From contig NZ_SMNT01000011.1 in the NCBI RefSeq assembly GCF_004348265.1, positions 1-62,209 of the forward strand: a DNA stretch of 62,209 nucleotides, written 5' to 3'. The notes under the pieces are model-generated. The model was not told the DNA's origin. It saw only the letters and a program-made list of their open reading frames with translations, and did not search any database. Origin of the DNA: Methylobacterium segetis (GTDB lineage Bacteria > Pseudomonadota > Alphaproteobacteria > Rhizobiales > Beijerinckiaceae). Position numbers and translations under genes: made by a program. Position 1 is the first letter of the stretch. Each line of letters starts with the position of its first letter. Below, piece after piece: positions 28,011-38,213 of this stretch.

Positions 28011-28777
28011 TGCAGCAGGCCCGATCGGAACCCGTTGGCGGCGTTGGTTCGGTACGCGGCGCCTTCTGGATCGAGCGCGCCACGTCGAACACTCTCCGCG
28101 GCACCAGGCTGATCTCGCCGGCAACCCTGCGCATCCATTCATCGGCGGCGCGCCGGCTGGCTCCGCGGCCGTGCTCACCGACCTCTCGAGCTACAGCCAG
28201 ACGTTTCCAGCCTGGATCGTGCAGGCCGAGTTTCCGGCATACACGCGCACAGCACCAGCATCCCCGGATTTGGGCCATGCGTGTGCTCGGCTCCGAGAGC
28301 CATCAGGTGGCTTAGCGCAGCGAACGGTGCGAAATCCCTGCGCAACCTTCCGGTGGATGAAGCCGGAAGGCAATGGCTGCGCCGGCCTGGGATCTGGGGC
28401 TGTGTCAGATGGCATCGGGCGCTCCAGCACGAGCAATTCGCTAGACGAGGACATGCGCGAATCCTCCCCTGGTTCGGGCGGTCTGGCACCCCTAATCCAG
28501 ATAAATCAAGCAGAGCAATGCCATGTCTAGACCGTACGGTGTCTTACTTTTTTGCATGAAGCACATTCGTACGACAAGGAGCGAGCGACGCAGGCGCCTG
28601 CGCTTCCACGAGATGCCTTCCTCCAAGTCGGTGGGAGGCGATCGTTACTTCCAGCTGTCGGCGTCACTTCGATTGAGATAAGCTTTTCCGCCCAACACCC
28701 ATCGCAACGAGAGAAGTCACCCTGGCGGCATAGGCAATTCAAAGCGTGCTCAACATTTAGTGATTGGAGAAAGTCGA
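28011..28777. other. Intergenic stretch without convincing gene
   Basis: Several overlapping frames exist but none has a recognisable family, signal or ribosome site. Promoters for the metallopeptidase (minus) and for the DUF1476 gene (plus) must lie here. The part from 28540 to 28760 is less GC-rich than its surroundings. Confidence 0.45.
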
Positions 28778-29104
28778 ATGACCAGCTTCGACGATCCAGT
28801 GCGGATATTCGTCCGCAACAAGCTCCTCGGCAAATGGGCCGCTGATAAACTAGGAATCCAAGGTCGGGAAGCCGATGAGTATTCAGATGCCCTGGCTCGG
28901 ACGGTTTTCAATCCTGAGGGGAGCGACGTATTGAGCAAAATCCGCAAGGACTTCGATGCTGCCGGTGTCGCCCAAAGCGACGAGCAGATCCTGGAGGTCA
29001 TGACCGAGTTCCTGATTAAAGCCGGAAAGGCCATGTCAGAAGCGCAAGGAGATAGTCTCCGCGGCGCAGAGGTGATGCTCGCGCGCAAACTCATGCTGCG
29101 ATAG
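28778..29104 (+). CDS. DUF1476 protein, F1-ATPase zeta-inhibitor-like paralogue
   Basis: A 108-residue protein, with ggagaaag as ribosome site. RNKLLGKWAADKLGIQGREADEYSDAL and SDVLSKIRKDFDAAGVAQSD match the helical core of the alphaproteobacterial zeta subunit that inhibits F1-ATPase. Family members normally begin MTSFDDREKAFE-KFAHDEEL... before this core. Here MTSFDD is followed almost directly by RNKLLG, so about 16-18 residues of the inhibitory N-terminal segment are absent. It may bind F1 without blocking it, or do something else. No ATP synthase genes are nearby. Confidence 0.86.
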   Translation: MTSFDDPVRIFVRNKLLGKWAADKLGIQGREADEYSDALARTVFNPEGSDVLSKIRKDFDAAGVAQSDEQILEVMTEFLIKAGKAMSEAQGDSLRGAEVMLARKLMLR

Positions 29105-29317
29105 CCGCTCTGAATTCATTCTGATCATTAAGCGCAGGTGTCATCACGACGCGGTCCCCGGCTCGCCGCGGCAACAGCGCGCGAGGCCCTCGTCCAGCCA
29201 ACGCCGGAAGGCATGGCTGAACGTGCCAACCTCTTGGAAGCGGAGCAGTAACCCGCTACGTGGGATCGATGCACGCTGTCTTCGAGATCACCGAATGAGG
29301 TGCAGCATAGCGAACGC

Positions 29318-29575
29318 TCAGGCATGCTTGCGGCGCCGCTTCCGCGGCTTGATCTCCTGCACTCCTATTGCGGCCCGGCAGGCTGGGCTTAACCTCTGTC
29401 CCTGGCTTAAGAGGCAAGCTTTCACTCGGCCAGCGTCGGGGATGTAGTCACCGCACAAACTCATGGCGTCCGGCGTGCAAGCCTGTCGCTGCTCCGGCGT
29501 TCCCTGGCCAAACGCGGAGGTCGAGGCTGCGAGCGCGGAAAGCCCCAAGTAGGCAAAGAAGGTCCTCACGCCCAT
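29318..29575 (-). CDS. Secreted Cys-rich small protein
   Basis: An 85-residue protein. Residues 1-23 are a signal peptide (FFAYLGLSALAASTSAFGQ). The mature part has four Cys in the spacing C-x7-C-x11-C-x11-C (CTPDAMSLCGDYIPDAGRV), resembling cysteine-rich repeats common in rhizobial and methylobacterial secreted proteins. The basic C-terminus is KPRKRRRKHA. The ribosome site gggagag lies 8 nt before the ATG. Confidence 0.83.
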   Translation of the reverse strand: MGVRTFFAYLGLSALAASTSAFGQGTPEQRQACTPDAMSLCGDYIPDAGRVKACLLSQGQRLSPACRAAIGVQEIKPRKRRRKHA

Positions 29576-30270
29576 GGATCGTCTCTCCCTCGCGACGCCG
29601 AAACCAGCTTAGCAGTGAGCACAGAGAGTTGAAGCCAGAGTTCTGAAACATTTGCGAAGACTCGCGTGGGTATGAAGGAGGTAGCTCACCTCGCTGACGC
29701 CGATACCACGGACTACCTTTGCCACGCTGTGGCCCTGCGAGATCAGCACGTCGGCCTGCCGTGGCTTCGCAACTTTCTCCTAAGGCCTGGGCCACTTCGC
29801 CATCTCGTCCGTCCTTCTGGCTTAGATCCTACACGGCTACAGGTACGGCTAGGGGTACGCCCGACCGCCTATTCCAACTACGATTCCCCTATGGGTATTA
29901 CGGCTGCGGCTGGTGAACCAGAATGCCCCGCTGTGCGGGGAACCGGCGCCCGATCGACGAGCCCCTGAGGCTGAGCTGCAACTCTTCAGACGGACGGTGT
30001 CCCTGCCGATCAAGCACCATAGTGAGGCGCCGTTAGGATGACGCTGCTGGCTTCCGGGCTGCGGAAGGGCGCCCATGAGTGACCACCGGTATTGCCACTG
30101 TAAGTGTGGCGATGGTGACCTCGTACCTCGCGAATACCGAAGGTCGGCCGAGGTCAGAAAACCGCGAGGCAGTTGAGCCGATCTTTCCTAAACTGACGGC
30201 TTAACTGAGCTCGCTCTCGCGTCGTGATCGGAGACCGGAACTGTTACCTCGCCGAACTCAGGCAGCGTCC
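29576..30270. other. Intergenic stretch
   Basis: Apart from the tail remnant at 29830-29916 no gene is supported. The promoter of the aquaporin gene should lie in the last 150 bases. Confidence 0.4.
29830..29916 (+). pseudogene. Tail of a Tyr/Gly-rich secreted protein, decayed
   Basis: Three pieces in different frames join into a typical tail: HGYRYG then a stop (tag), GYARP, then PTAYSNYD, then a shift to PYGYYGCGW ending at 29916. Such GYGYGY...YGYYGCGW tails occur in small methylobacterial secreted proteins. The upstream part could not be traced. Confidence 0.35.
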
Positions 30271-31005
30271 ATGGACATCCGCAAATGCTCCGCCGAGGCG
30301 ATCGGCACCTTCTGGCTCACTTTCGCGGGCTGCGGCAGCGCCGTGGTCGCGGCCGCCTTCCCGCAGATCGGTATCGGCTTGCTCGGCGTCTCGCTCGCCT
30401 TCGGCCTCACCGTGGTCACCATGGCCTACGCGGTCGGTCACATCTCGGGCTGTCACCTCAACCCGGCCGTGACTTGCGGCCTCGCGGCCGGCGGGCGCTT
30501 CCCGACGAAGGATATCGCGCCCTACGTGATCTCGCAGGTCATCGGCGGCATCATCGCCGCGGCGCTGCTCTACGCGATCGCGAGCGGATCGCCGAACTTC
30601 GATCCCGCCAACGGCTTTGCGGCCAATGGCTACGGCGCGCACTCGCCGGGCCATTATGGCCTCGTCTCATGCCTCGTCGCCGAGGTGGTGCTCACAATGA
30701 TGTTCCTGTTCGTCATCATGGGAGCAACGCACGGCAAGGCGCCGGCCGGGTTCGCACCGCTGGCGATCGGACTCTGCCTGACACTCGTGCACCTCGTCGG
30801 CATCCCGATCACGAACCTGTCGGTCAACCCGGCCCGCAGCACCGGGCCAGCCTTGTTCGCGGGCGGTTGGGCTCTGGCGCAGCTCTGGCTGTTCTGGATC
30901 GCGCCGCTGCTCGGCGGCGTGCTGGGCGGGATCCTGTACCACTGGATCAGCGCGGAGCCGTCGGCACAGGTCACCGGCATCGCGCCGGCCACTCCAGCCG
31001 AGTGA
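30271..31005 (+). CDS. aqpZ: Aquaporin Z
   Basis: A 244-residue six-helix membrane channel. Both pore loops are intact: [10 protein letters not shown] (first NPA, about residues 64-73) and LSVNPARS (second NPA, with the filter Arg just after). HISGCH and the length match AqpZ. It passes water across the inner membrane. A hairpin 110 bases downstream may end the transcript. Confidence 0.96.
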   Translation: MDIRKCSAEAIGTFWLTFAGCGSAVVAAAFPQIGIGLLGVSLAFGLTVVTMAYAVGHISGCHLNPAVTCGLAAGGRFPTKDIAPYVISQVIGGIIAAALLYAIASGSPNFDPANGFAANGYGAHSPGHYGLVSCLVAEVVLTMMFLFVIMGATHGKAPAGFAPLAIGLCLTLVHLVGIPITNLSVNPARSTGPALFAGGWALAQLWLFWIAPLLGGVLGGILYHWISAEPSAQVTGIAPATPAE

Positions 31006-31116
31006 AGTTGCGCGGAGTTGCTTGGGGCGAGGAAAAGGAACGAGCTCGGTGTTTGCGAAGCCGGGCCGGCGACGGGGTGTTACATCCAGCGCGGGTCTTT
31101 GGGGCGGGATTTCCCT

Positions 31117-31143
31117 GAAGCGGCCCGCCTGAGCGGGCGCTTC
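31117..31143 (+). terminator. Hairpin between aqpZ and the next gene
   Basis: The stem gaagcg-cccgc / gcggg-cgcttc has one bulged G and a 4-nt loop. No T-run follows. The ribosome site of the next gene (ggagg at 31148) lies directly after, so it could also influence translation. Confidence 0.4.
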
Positions 31144-31156
31144 TCAGGAGGCGGTC

Positions 31157-31897
31157 ATGGAGGTCACCAGACGGATCTTCGCCGCAGCCACCGCCGCGAT
31201 CCCGTTCATCGGCCCGGGTCGGCCCTCTGCTTGGGCGCAGAGCATGGCCCAGGGCACGCCGGTCGTCGGCAACCATGCGGCCGCGGTTCGCCCGGAGATG
31301 GCGGTGGACGCCAGCCTCTACGGCTGTCCGCTCGTCACTGTGGAGAGGTGCAGCCCATATCGACAGGCATATGGCTCCGGCGAATGCGGCCTCTGCGCGA
31401 TTGTCGCCGTCGTGGACTCGGTCTGTCACTTCATCGATGAAGAGACCGCGGGTCCGTTCCTGTCGGCCCTTGCGCAGGCGCTTCCGGCTGAGACGGCGGC
31501 CGATTTGGCGCACACCTTGTACGAGCAAGGGACAGACCGGCGTGAGATCGAACTCATGCTCGTGGCGGCTCAGGCGTGGACGCGCGCACGCGGCTGGTGT
31601 GCTTGGACGTGGGAAGGCGCGCATCCACAAGCGGGCGAGACCGCGGAGCACTTTTGGGATCGTCTGAGCGACGTTCTTGAGCGCCGCCATACGGCTGCCA
31701 TGGTCGGCCTGGGTGAGGACACGCAACCTGACAGCCGCTACGGCGGCCATTGGACCTGCCCTGAACACGTCACCGCGCACGAGGTCTATCTGCGCGACAG
31801 CGACGTGTATCGCCGTATCCCACGTGCTGACACAGGAATCCGGCCCGAGCCCCGCTGGGCCATTGAGGACTGCTACGTTCTCAGCCGCATGAGCTGA
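31157..31897 (+). CDS. Tat-like secreted protein with papain/C39-like motifs
   Basis: A 246-residue protein with an N-terminal RR-containing signal (TRRIFAAATAAIPFIG). The part RQAYGSGECGLCAIVAVVD resembles the Gln...Cys active-site helix of papain/C39-like peptidases. Downstream AAMVGLGEDTQPDSRYGGHW and VYLRDSD fit a His and Asp of the same fold. The alignment is by eye and the identity is low, so this is a hypothesis. If right it would be a periplasmic cysteine peptidase or transglutaminase-like enzyme. Confidence 0.6.
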   Translation: MEVTRRIFAAATAAIPFIGPGRPSAWAQSMAQGTPVVGNHAAAVRPEMAVDASLYGCPLVTVERCSPYRQAYGSGECGLCAIVAVVDSVCHFIDEETAGPFLSALAQALPAETAADLAHTLYEQGTDRREIELMLVAAQAWTRARGWCAWTWEGAHPQAGETAEHFWDRLSDVLERRHTAAMVGLGEDTQPDSRYGGHWTCPEHVTAHEVYLRDSDVYRRIPRADTGIRPEPRWAIEDCYVLSRMS

Positions 31898-32243
31898 TTG
31901 CGGCCTGCATTGAGCGGGGCTCAGTCCGCCCGGCGCAGCTCGGGCACGTCGCCGGACACTGGGTGCCGAACAGCGAAAGAAGGCTGGGGTTTCTTCTGCT
32001 CAGGACGCAGGCACGCTGTTGCCGATACCGGGCTTGGTTGGTGACGTAGCGGGCGTACAGGGAAAGCGGGACAGCGTGAGGTGAGGCCAGTTGCATCGTC
32101 TAGAGTCTACCCGCCACTGGTTGGAACGTGCGCTCCTCGGATGGGCGCACACGTCGATAGATCGTGCAGGAAGCAGCCTTCCAGCCTGAACAATGGTCAA
32201 GGTTGGAGCGTTGTCTTAGTGGGCCTATCCTGAGGTCTCAGCC
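31898..32243. other. Intergenic stretch, no gene seen
   Basis: Short frames only. Nothing recognisable apart from ordinary intergenic sequence. Confidence 0.45.
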
Positions 32244-32519
32244 ATGCTCCGCCTTGTTCTGCTTCTCGCGCTCCTTGCTGTGCCAGGAGCGGTCGCTGCA
32301 CGTCCTGCTCAGGCTCCGAAGGTGGCTACAGCAGCAACCAAGGTCGCGCCGGCACCTGTCTGTGAGCGCGTGCGGAAGAAATCCTTCCGTCAAACAGAGG
32401 GTTGGTCAGTCAAGACAGTCTCGCTCGCCTGCAAGACGGTCACAGCTGTCGTCAGCCGGCCTGGAGGCAAAAGCTTCACGAGCATGCGCGAGAAGGTCAG
32501 CAGAGAATTCAAACAGTGA
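32244..32519 (+). CDS. Small secreted protein, hypothetical
   Basis: A 91-residue protein. The signal peptide MLRLVLLLALLAVPGAVAA is followed by an Ala/Pro-rich linker and a basic domain with two Cys (VCERVRKKSF, SLACKTVTAVV). It is probably periplasmic, and the Cys may pair. Unknown family. Confidence 0.68.
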   Translation: MLRLVLLLALLAVPGAVAARPAQAPKVATAATKVAPAPVCERVRKKSFRQTEGWSVKTVSLACKTVTAVVSRPGGKSFTSMREKVSREFKQ

Positions 32520-33168
32520 TTCTGTGCAAGTTAAAGCAACGGATACAGGCTAGATGCCGGCGGTCGAGATGCCGCGCCCGCTCAACTCTACTGATAGAAG
32601 CGCATTCGGACAGCGCTTCTGCAGATGAACGTCAGCGCTCGTGCGGGCTCCTCCGACTGCCCACGTCTCAATCATGGGGCAGGACCGACACGTAGTGAAC
32701 TGCCGTTCGGAACTCACCGACTGTGAAGGAGACAGCACCCAGCGTACGGGCGAGCCCCAGCACTCCACGGGTGCTGGTCGGACGATCAAGCCACCGACAA
32801 GCTACATGGTCGTAGCGAGAGATTGCTTGGGGTCACCTCGAGGCGTTCGCCCAGCCCGCAACGAACGTCCACTTCCGCAATTCAGCTGCGGGAGGCGGAC
32901 CGGCCGCTTAAGGCCAGACACGGAGAGAGGCGTGCCTGCCAAGAGCCATGAGGTGGATTTCGGGCGCTCGCCTGTGCGTCACTGACCTTTGCTCTTCACA
33001 AATTCGGGTGGCAGTTCGAGGAATCCTCAGGATCGGAAACGATGTCTTTCTTTTGTTTCCATTCTCACGCCATCTGCGTGGTGACAGAGTGCTCCCGCTC
33101 GGTGCGTCGCTTGCGAGGCAGGAAGCTCGCTCGCGATGGCCGCGACCGAAGTACAGGGAGGAACAGAC
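32520..33168. other. Intergenic stretch with weak repeat-like pieces
   Basis: No gene is supported. Fragments such as cgaacgtccacttccgc and gaccggccgcttaaggcc (32865-32915) resemble the dispersed degenerate repeats of this window. Confidence 0.4.
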
Positions 33169-34107
33169 ATGAGCTGGCACAGCGCGGATGACCCGGTACC
33201 GGGCGACCGCTTCTCCTGCGACGCCATCCGGACCCTGATCGTCCCGCGCTCGCGCGATCTCGGCTCGTTCGCCGTGCGGCGGGCACTACCCTCGACCGAG
33301 TGCCGGATGGTCGGACCGTTCGTGTTCTTCGACCAGATGGGCCCGTCCGAGTTCCTGCTCGGCCAGGGCATGGATGTCCGCCCGCACCCGCATATCGGCC
33401 TGTCCACCGTCACCTACCTGTTCGACGGCGAGATCATGCACCGCGACAGCCTGGGCACAGAGCTACCGATTCGCCCGGGCGAGTTGAACTGGATGACGGC
33501 CGGCCGTGGCATCACGCATTCGGAGAGGACAGGCGCCGATCTCCGGCAGACCGGCTCGAAGCTGTTCGGGATCCAGAGCTGGGTCGCCCTCAGCGCGCGG
33601 GACGAGGAGACCCACCCGGCCTTCGAGCATTACGAGGCCTCTGCGCTGCCGCTCCTCACGGGCGAGGGCAAGTCCGTGCGCCTGATCGCTGGTGAAGCCT
33701 TCGGAGCACGCTCGCCCGTGCGCACCTCGAGCCCGATGGTCTACGCCGACGTGATGCTCAAGGTTGGCGCGGTCCTGCCCCTCGATCCGACCTACGACGA
33801 GCGCGCGATCTACACGGTCGCCGGCGCGATCGAGATCGCGGGCGACGGCTTCGGGCCTGGGCAGTTGCTGGTCTTCCGCCCGGGCGACCGCATCAGCGTG
33901 CGCGCGACGCGGGACGCGCGCTTCATGGTGCTGGGCGGCGAGCCCATGGACGGGCCGCGCCATCTCTGGTGGAATTTCGTCTCCTCGCGACCCGAGCGGA
34001 TCGAGCAGGCGAAGGAGGATTGGCGTCAGGCCCGCTTCGACAGCGTGCCGGGTGATGCCGAGTTCATACCCCTGCCCGAAGCCCCGCCGTCCGTCCGCTA
34101 TCCCTGA
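33169..34107 (+). CDS. Pirin family protein
   Basis: A 312-residue bicupin from the ATG at 33169 (ribosome site ggaggaac). The N-terminal cupin holds the pirin metal ligands in [19 protein letters not shown] and the later [10 protein letters not shown]. The C-terminal Pirin_C part ends with [15 protein letters not shown]. Pirins bind iron or act as quercetin dioxygenases or redox sensors. The role here is open. It precedes the Kef-type antiporter by about 100 bases. Confidence 0.93.
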   Translation: MSWHSADDPVPGDRFSCDAIRTLIVPRSRDLGSFAVRRALPSTECRMVGPFVFFDQMGPSEFLLGQGMDVRPHPHIGLSTVTYLFDGEIMHRDSLGTELPIRPGELNWMTAGRGITHSERTGADLRQTGSKLFGIQSWVALSARDEETHPAFEHYEASALPLLTGEGKSVRLIAGEAFGARSPVRTSSPMVYADVMLKVGAVLPLDPTYDERAIYTVAGAIEIAGDGFGPGQLLVFRPGDRISVRATRDARFMVLGGEPMDGPRHLWWNFVSSRPERIEQAKEDWRQARFDSVPGDAEFIPLPEAPPSVRYP

Positions 34108-34208
34108 ACGCGATCCGCGACGGTTGGCAGGCCGGACCGCGCCGTCGGCCAAGCCCCCTCCCCGCGCCTGATCGGCAGGGTCCCCCTCCAGCGAGGTTTC
34201 AGCATCAC

Positions 34209-35975
34209 ATGGCCGTCGAAGCGTCCGGAGCGGCGAGCGAACTCGTCCAAGTCGTCGCCCTCCTCGCCGCGGGCGTCGTGGCGGTGCCGTTGTTCAAGCG
34301 GCTCGGTCTCGGTTCGGTTCTCGGCTATCTCGTGGCCGGGCTCGCGATCGGACCGTTCGGCCTCGGCCTGTTCACGGATCCCCACGCGATCCTGCATGTC
34401 GCCGAACTCGGCGTCGTGATGTTCCTCTTCATCATCGGGCTGGAGATGGAGCCGTCCCGGCTCTGGGGACTGCGGCGCGAGATCTTCGGGCTCGGCCTCG
34501 CCCAGGTCGGTACCTGCATCGGTGCCCTGACGCTGGTGGGCATCGCGCTCGGCTCCTCCGCAACCGTCGCCTTCGTGGCCGGCACCGGCTTCGTGCTGAC
34601 CTCGACCGCGATCGTCATGCAACTCCTGGACGAGCGCGGGTCGCTCTCGACCCCGAAGGGGCAGCGCATTGTCGCGATCCTGCTTTTGGAGGATCTCGCC
34701 ATCGTCCCGCTCCTCGCCATCGTCGCGGTGCTGACGCCCGGCGGCCCGGAGACGAGCGGCAGCGAGCGCGCCGTCGCCATCGCCATCGCGATCGGATCCC
34801 TCGCGGCGCTGGTGGTGGCCGGCCGCTGGCTGCTCAATCCCCTGTTCCGGCTGCTCGCCACCGCGAAGGCGCGCGAGGTGATGACCGCAGCGGCGCTGCT
34901 GGTGGTGCTCGGCTCTGCGCTCGCCATGCAACTCGGCGGCCTGTCCATGGCCATGGGCGCCTTCCTGGCGGGCGTCCTGCTCTCGGAATCGAGCTTCCGC
35001 CATCAGCTAGAGGCCGACGTCGAGCCCTTCCGCGGCATCCTGCTCGGCCTGTTCTTCCTCGGCGTCGGGATGTCCCTCGATCTCGCGGTGATCGGCGCGA
35101 ACTGGGCCCTGATCCTGGCGAGCGTCGCCGCCTGCATGGTCGCGAAGAGCCTCGTCATCTACGGTGTGGCCCGAGCCCTGAGGGCCTCGCATCCCGAGGC
35201 GATGGAGCGGGCGGCCCTGATGGCTCAGGGCGGCGAGTTCGCCTTCGTGCTCTACGCCGCCGCGACGAGCGCCGGGATCATCGACGGCACGACCAACGCG
35301 ATCCTGACGGCGACCGTCATCCTGTCGATGGCCATGACGCCCCTGATGGTGATCGCCCTTGACCGGTTCGGGCCGAGACCGTCCGTCTCGACGGAGGGCC
35401 TCGAGGTCCCGGAGAACCTGGTCGGCAGCGCGCTGATCATCGGGTTTGGCCGCTTCGGGCAGATCGTCAGTCAGCCGCTGATCTCACGCGGGTGCTCGGT
35501 CTCGATCATCGACACCAACGCCGAGAACATCCGCCTCGCGGAGGGGTTCGGCTTCAAGGTCTATTACGGAGACGGCACCCGGCTCGACATCCTGCATGCG
35601 GCGGGCGCCGCTGTGGCACGCGCAGTCCTGATCTGCGTCGACGATCCTGAGACCGCCAAGTGCATCGCTAAAATCGCGAGATCGGAGTTCCCGCTCGTGC
35701 CGGTCCTTGCCCGTGCGCGGGACCGGGCGCATGCGGTAGAGCTCATCCAAGCGGGCGTCACCTATCAGATCCGCGAGACGGTCGAGTCGGCGCTCGCCTT
35801 TGGCGAACAGGCGCTCCTGACGATTGGGGATGAGCCGGAGGCGGCGAGCGAAGTGATGACCGAGGTTCGCCGGCGCGACGGTGAGCGCCTTGCGATGGAG
35901 ACAGCCGGCGGCATCTACGCGGGGCGCGAACTGATCCGTGGCAACGCGGCGGCCGCGGCGCACGAGGTCGGTTAA
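34209..35975 (+). CDS. Kef-type K+/H+ antiporter (CPA2 family)
   Basis: A 588-residue protein. About twelve helices (residues 10-385) form the Na/H exchanger domain, including VMFLFIIGLEMEPSRLW and FLGVGMSLDL. A cytosolic TrkA_N (RCK) domain (about 400-520) starts with the Rossmann motif IIGFGRFGQIVS and an acidic IIDTNAENI. It would expel K+ in exchange for H+, gated by a nucleotide or glutathione adduct as in KefB/KefC. Confidence 0.94.
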   Translation: MAVEASGAASELVQVVALLAAGVVAVPLFKRLGLGSVLGYLVAGLAIGPFGLGLFTDPHAILHVAELGVVMFLFIIGLEMEPSRLWGLRREIFGLGLAQVGTCIGALTLVGIALGSSATVAFVAGTGFVLTSTAIVMQLLDERGSLSTPKGQRIVAILLLEDLAIVPLLAIVAVLTPGGPETSGSERAVAIAIAIGSLAALVVAGRWLLNPLFRLLATAKAREVMTAAALLVVLGSALAMQLGGLSMAMGAFLAGVLLSESSFRHQLEADVEPFRGILLGLFFLGVGMSLDLAVIGANWALILASVAACMVAKSLVIYGVARALRASHPEAMERAALMAQGGEFAFVLYAAATSAGIIDGTTNAILTATVILSMAMTPLMVIALDRFGPRPSVSTEGLEVPENLVGSALIIGFGRFGQIVSQPLISRGCSVSIIDTNAENIRLAEGFGFKVYYGDGTRLDILHAAGAAVARAVLICVDDPETAKCIAKIARSEFPLVPVLARARDRAHAVELIQAGVTYQIRETVESALAFGEQALLTIGDEPEAASEVMTEVRRRDGERLAMETAGGIYAGRELIRGNAAAAAHEVG

Positions 35976-36397
35976 GCGCTCATCTCGGTCATTTGGCCGA
36001 ACCGATCGCCTTCCTCATAGCGGTCATTCGCCGGCTGGGCGTTTTGAAGTAATCGCTCGTCCGATGCCTCAAGATCGAGGGAAGGTGGCCAGGGTCTGCA
36101 GGATGAGCTTCCGGTGTTTCTTGCGCTTGGCAAGCGTGCGCTGCAGCGGCGCCAGCAGAGCGGCGCCGGCGCGAGTCGTCAAAGCGCGAGGCGTATTCCT
36201 CAATCGCCCGACGCACCTGGTCCCAACAACGTTTCGCCACCAGACAGCTTAAGCCACAGCTCGTCGAGGCGGCCGCAGGTCCTTGTGGGTGGTACTCAAC
36301 CCGTACGGACGGGCCGCCCGCCGAGGTAGCATTTAATGTTTGCGATAGGCGAGGTACGCTCACTCGGCCGCGAGACTGATCGGGACAGGCTTAGACG
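35976..36397. repeat. Intergenic stretch with repeat fragment
   Basis: The piece agcggtcattcgccggctgggcgtt at 36018-36042 matches the dispersed repeat seen at 24480-24505. The rest shows no gene. The promoter of the cNMP/DUF294 gene should lie here. Confidence 0.45.
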
Positions 36398-38212
36398 ATG
36401 CAGAGCCTCGATACCCTGAGCCCGCCGTTTGATCGCCTGACCCACGACGAGGCGGAGATACTCAAACAACGAATTGACATCGCCTATTTTCGCCCGGGTG
36501 CCGTGATCGTGCATCAGGGGCAGGCATCTGATTTCCTGCATGTCATCATCAAGGGTGCTGTCGAAGCTCGGCATGGCGCAGCGCTTCACGATGTCCTCGG
36601 CGCAGGCGACATTTTCGACGCGCGCGCCGTCGTGCATAACGAAGCGGGCGAAGATTTCGTCGCCGCGGAGGAGACGCTGTGTTTCCTACTTCCACGGAGC
36701 AACATTCTCGACCTCGTTCATCGCAACGACGGGTTCGCCGCCTTCTTCTACGCTGAACTCTCGCGCAAACTCGACGCGCTACCGACACAGCGCGACCTCA
36801 GAGGCATAGACTCGGTACTCGGGACCCGCATCCGCGATGCACGCCACAGTGAGGCCGTTTTCATCAGGGGCTGCGCCACTTTGGAGGCCGCAGCGCACGC
36901 CATGCTGGAGGCCGACACCGACGCCGTGTTCGTCGACGATGGCGAACGGACCGGAGTGGTTACCGGCCTGAAGCTCACCCGCGCCTGTATGATCCGGCGC
37001 CTACCCGCCGAGACTCCGGTAAGAGAGATTGCGCAGTTTGAAGTGGTATCAATCAACGCCGACCAGCTCCTCGTCGACGCCTTGCTGATCATGACGCGGT
37101 CCAATAAGCGGCGGATCGCGGTGACCGAGGATGGACGCTATGTTGGGCTATTACGCGACCTCGACATTCTCGGGCTTTTCGCCGGCAACTCCCAGCTGAT
37201 TCCCGGTCGGATCGCGCGAGCGACCTCGGTCGCCGACCTGTCCGGTGCAGCCCACGATATCCAGGAGCAGGTCGAACGCCTTTGTCGCCAGGGCGTGCGC
37301 GTTGAAGCCATCAATAACATCACAGCCGATCTCAACAGCCGGCTGCATGGCAAGCTCTTTGAGATCGTCGCTCCGCCTGCGATCCGTGAAGCTGGTTGTC
37401 TTTTCCTGATGGGGTCCGAGGGGCGCGGTGAGCAAAGCGTGCGCACAGACCAAGACAATGGCCTACTTCTCGCGCGGCCAGTTCCTGAGGCCGATCTCGC
37501 GACATTCCAGGCCGACTTCACTCTGGCTCTGGAGAGCTTCGGCTTCCCACCCTGCCCCGGCAACATCATGGTGCGCAACCCGCTCTGGTCGCAGCCCATC
37601 GATAAGTTTCTGGCGCAACTGCGAACCTGGGTCCATGCGGCCGACAGCGAGGCCGCCATGAACCTGTCGATCTTCGCCGACGCCGTTGCAGTAGCGGGCG
37701 ATACCCACGTGCTGGCGGGCGCCAAGGCGAGCCTGATTGAAATGGTCCGAGGAGAGACGCGGCTTCTCGCCGAGATCGCCAAGTTGATCGACTTGTTCTC
37801 GACAGACGATCTGGGCGTGCTCGGCACCGTATTCGCTACGATTGGCTTCCGGCGGAAAGACATTGACCTGAAGCGCGACGGTACCTTCCCTATCATCCAC
37901 GGTGTGCGCGTTTTGTCTCTTGAGCATGATACCTTGGCCGGGTCGACGAGACAGCGCGCTGAGGCACTCGTTGCACGCGGGGCGCTGGATGCCCACTTCG
38001 CCGGAGAGATCCTCAGCGCGCTGACCATTTTCATGAATCTCAGGCTCTCAGCGCAGATTGATGCGAGGCATCGCGGCCGGACCGACGCCACGTCCGCCGT
38101 CAATGTCGGCGCTATGCCGACCGTGGAGCGGGACATGCTACGCGACGCGCTCCGCATCGTGCGTCGCTTTCGCGAGTTGATCCACGTGCGCTACAGCCTC
38201 ACGGGACCCTGA
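36398..38212 (+). CDS. cNMP-binding / CBS / DUF294 nucleotidyltransferase-like protein
   Basis: A 604-residue multidomain protein. Residues ~15-130 form a cyclic-nucleotide-binding barrel (YFRPGAVIVHQGQASDFLHV), and ~150-265 a pair of CBS domains. Residues 290-430 are a DUF294 nucleotidyltransferase-like domain with MGSEGRGEQSVRTDQDNGLL, and 450-590 the DUF294 C-terminal helical domain. Related to GlnD-like proteins, it may uridylylate or adenylylate a partner in response to cAMP or energy state. The partner is unknown. The exonuclease gene starts one base after its stop codon. Confidence 0.92.
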   Translation: MQSLDTLSPPFDRLTHDEAEILKQRIDIAYFRPGAVIVHQGQASDFLHVIIKGAVEARHGAALHDVLGAGDIFDARAVVHNEAGEDFVAAEETLCFLLPRSNILDLVHRNDGFAAFFYAELSRKLDALPTQRDLRGIDSVLGTRIRDARHSEAVFIRGCATLEAAAHAMLEADTDAVFVDDGERTGVVTGLKLTRACMIRRLPAETPVREIAQFEVVSINADQLLVDALLIMTRSNKRRIAVTEDGRYVGLLRDLDILGLFAGNSQLIPGRIARATSVADLSGAAHDIQEQVERLCRQGVRVEAINNITADLNSRLHGKLFEIVAPPAIREAGCLFLMGSEGRGEQSVRTDQDNGLLLARPVPEADLATFQADFTLALESFGFPPCPGNIMVRNPLWSQPIDKFLAQLRTWVHAADSEAAMNLSIFADAVAVAGDTHVLAGAKASLIEMVRGETRLLAEIAKLIDLFSTDDLGVLGTVFATIGFRRKDIDLKRDGTFPIIHGVRVLSLEHDTLAGSTRQRAEALVARGALDAHFAGEILSALTIFMNLRLSAQIDARHRGRTDATSAVNVGAMPTVERDMLRDALRIVRRFRELIHVRYSLTGP

Positions 38213-38213
38213 C

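Noticed and set aside
27776..28530. Plus-strand frames opposite the start of the DUF4344 gene
   Set aside because: Antisense to a signal-peptide-bearing metallopeptidase, with random composition.
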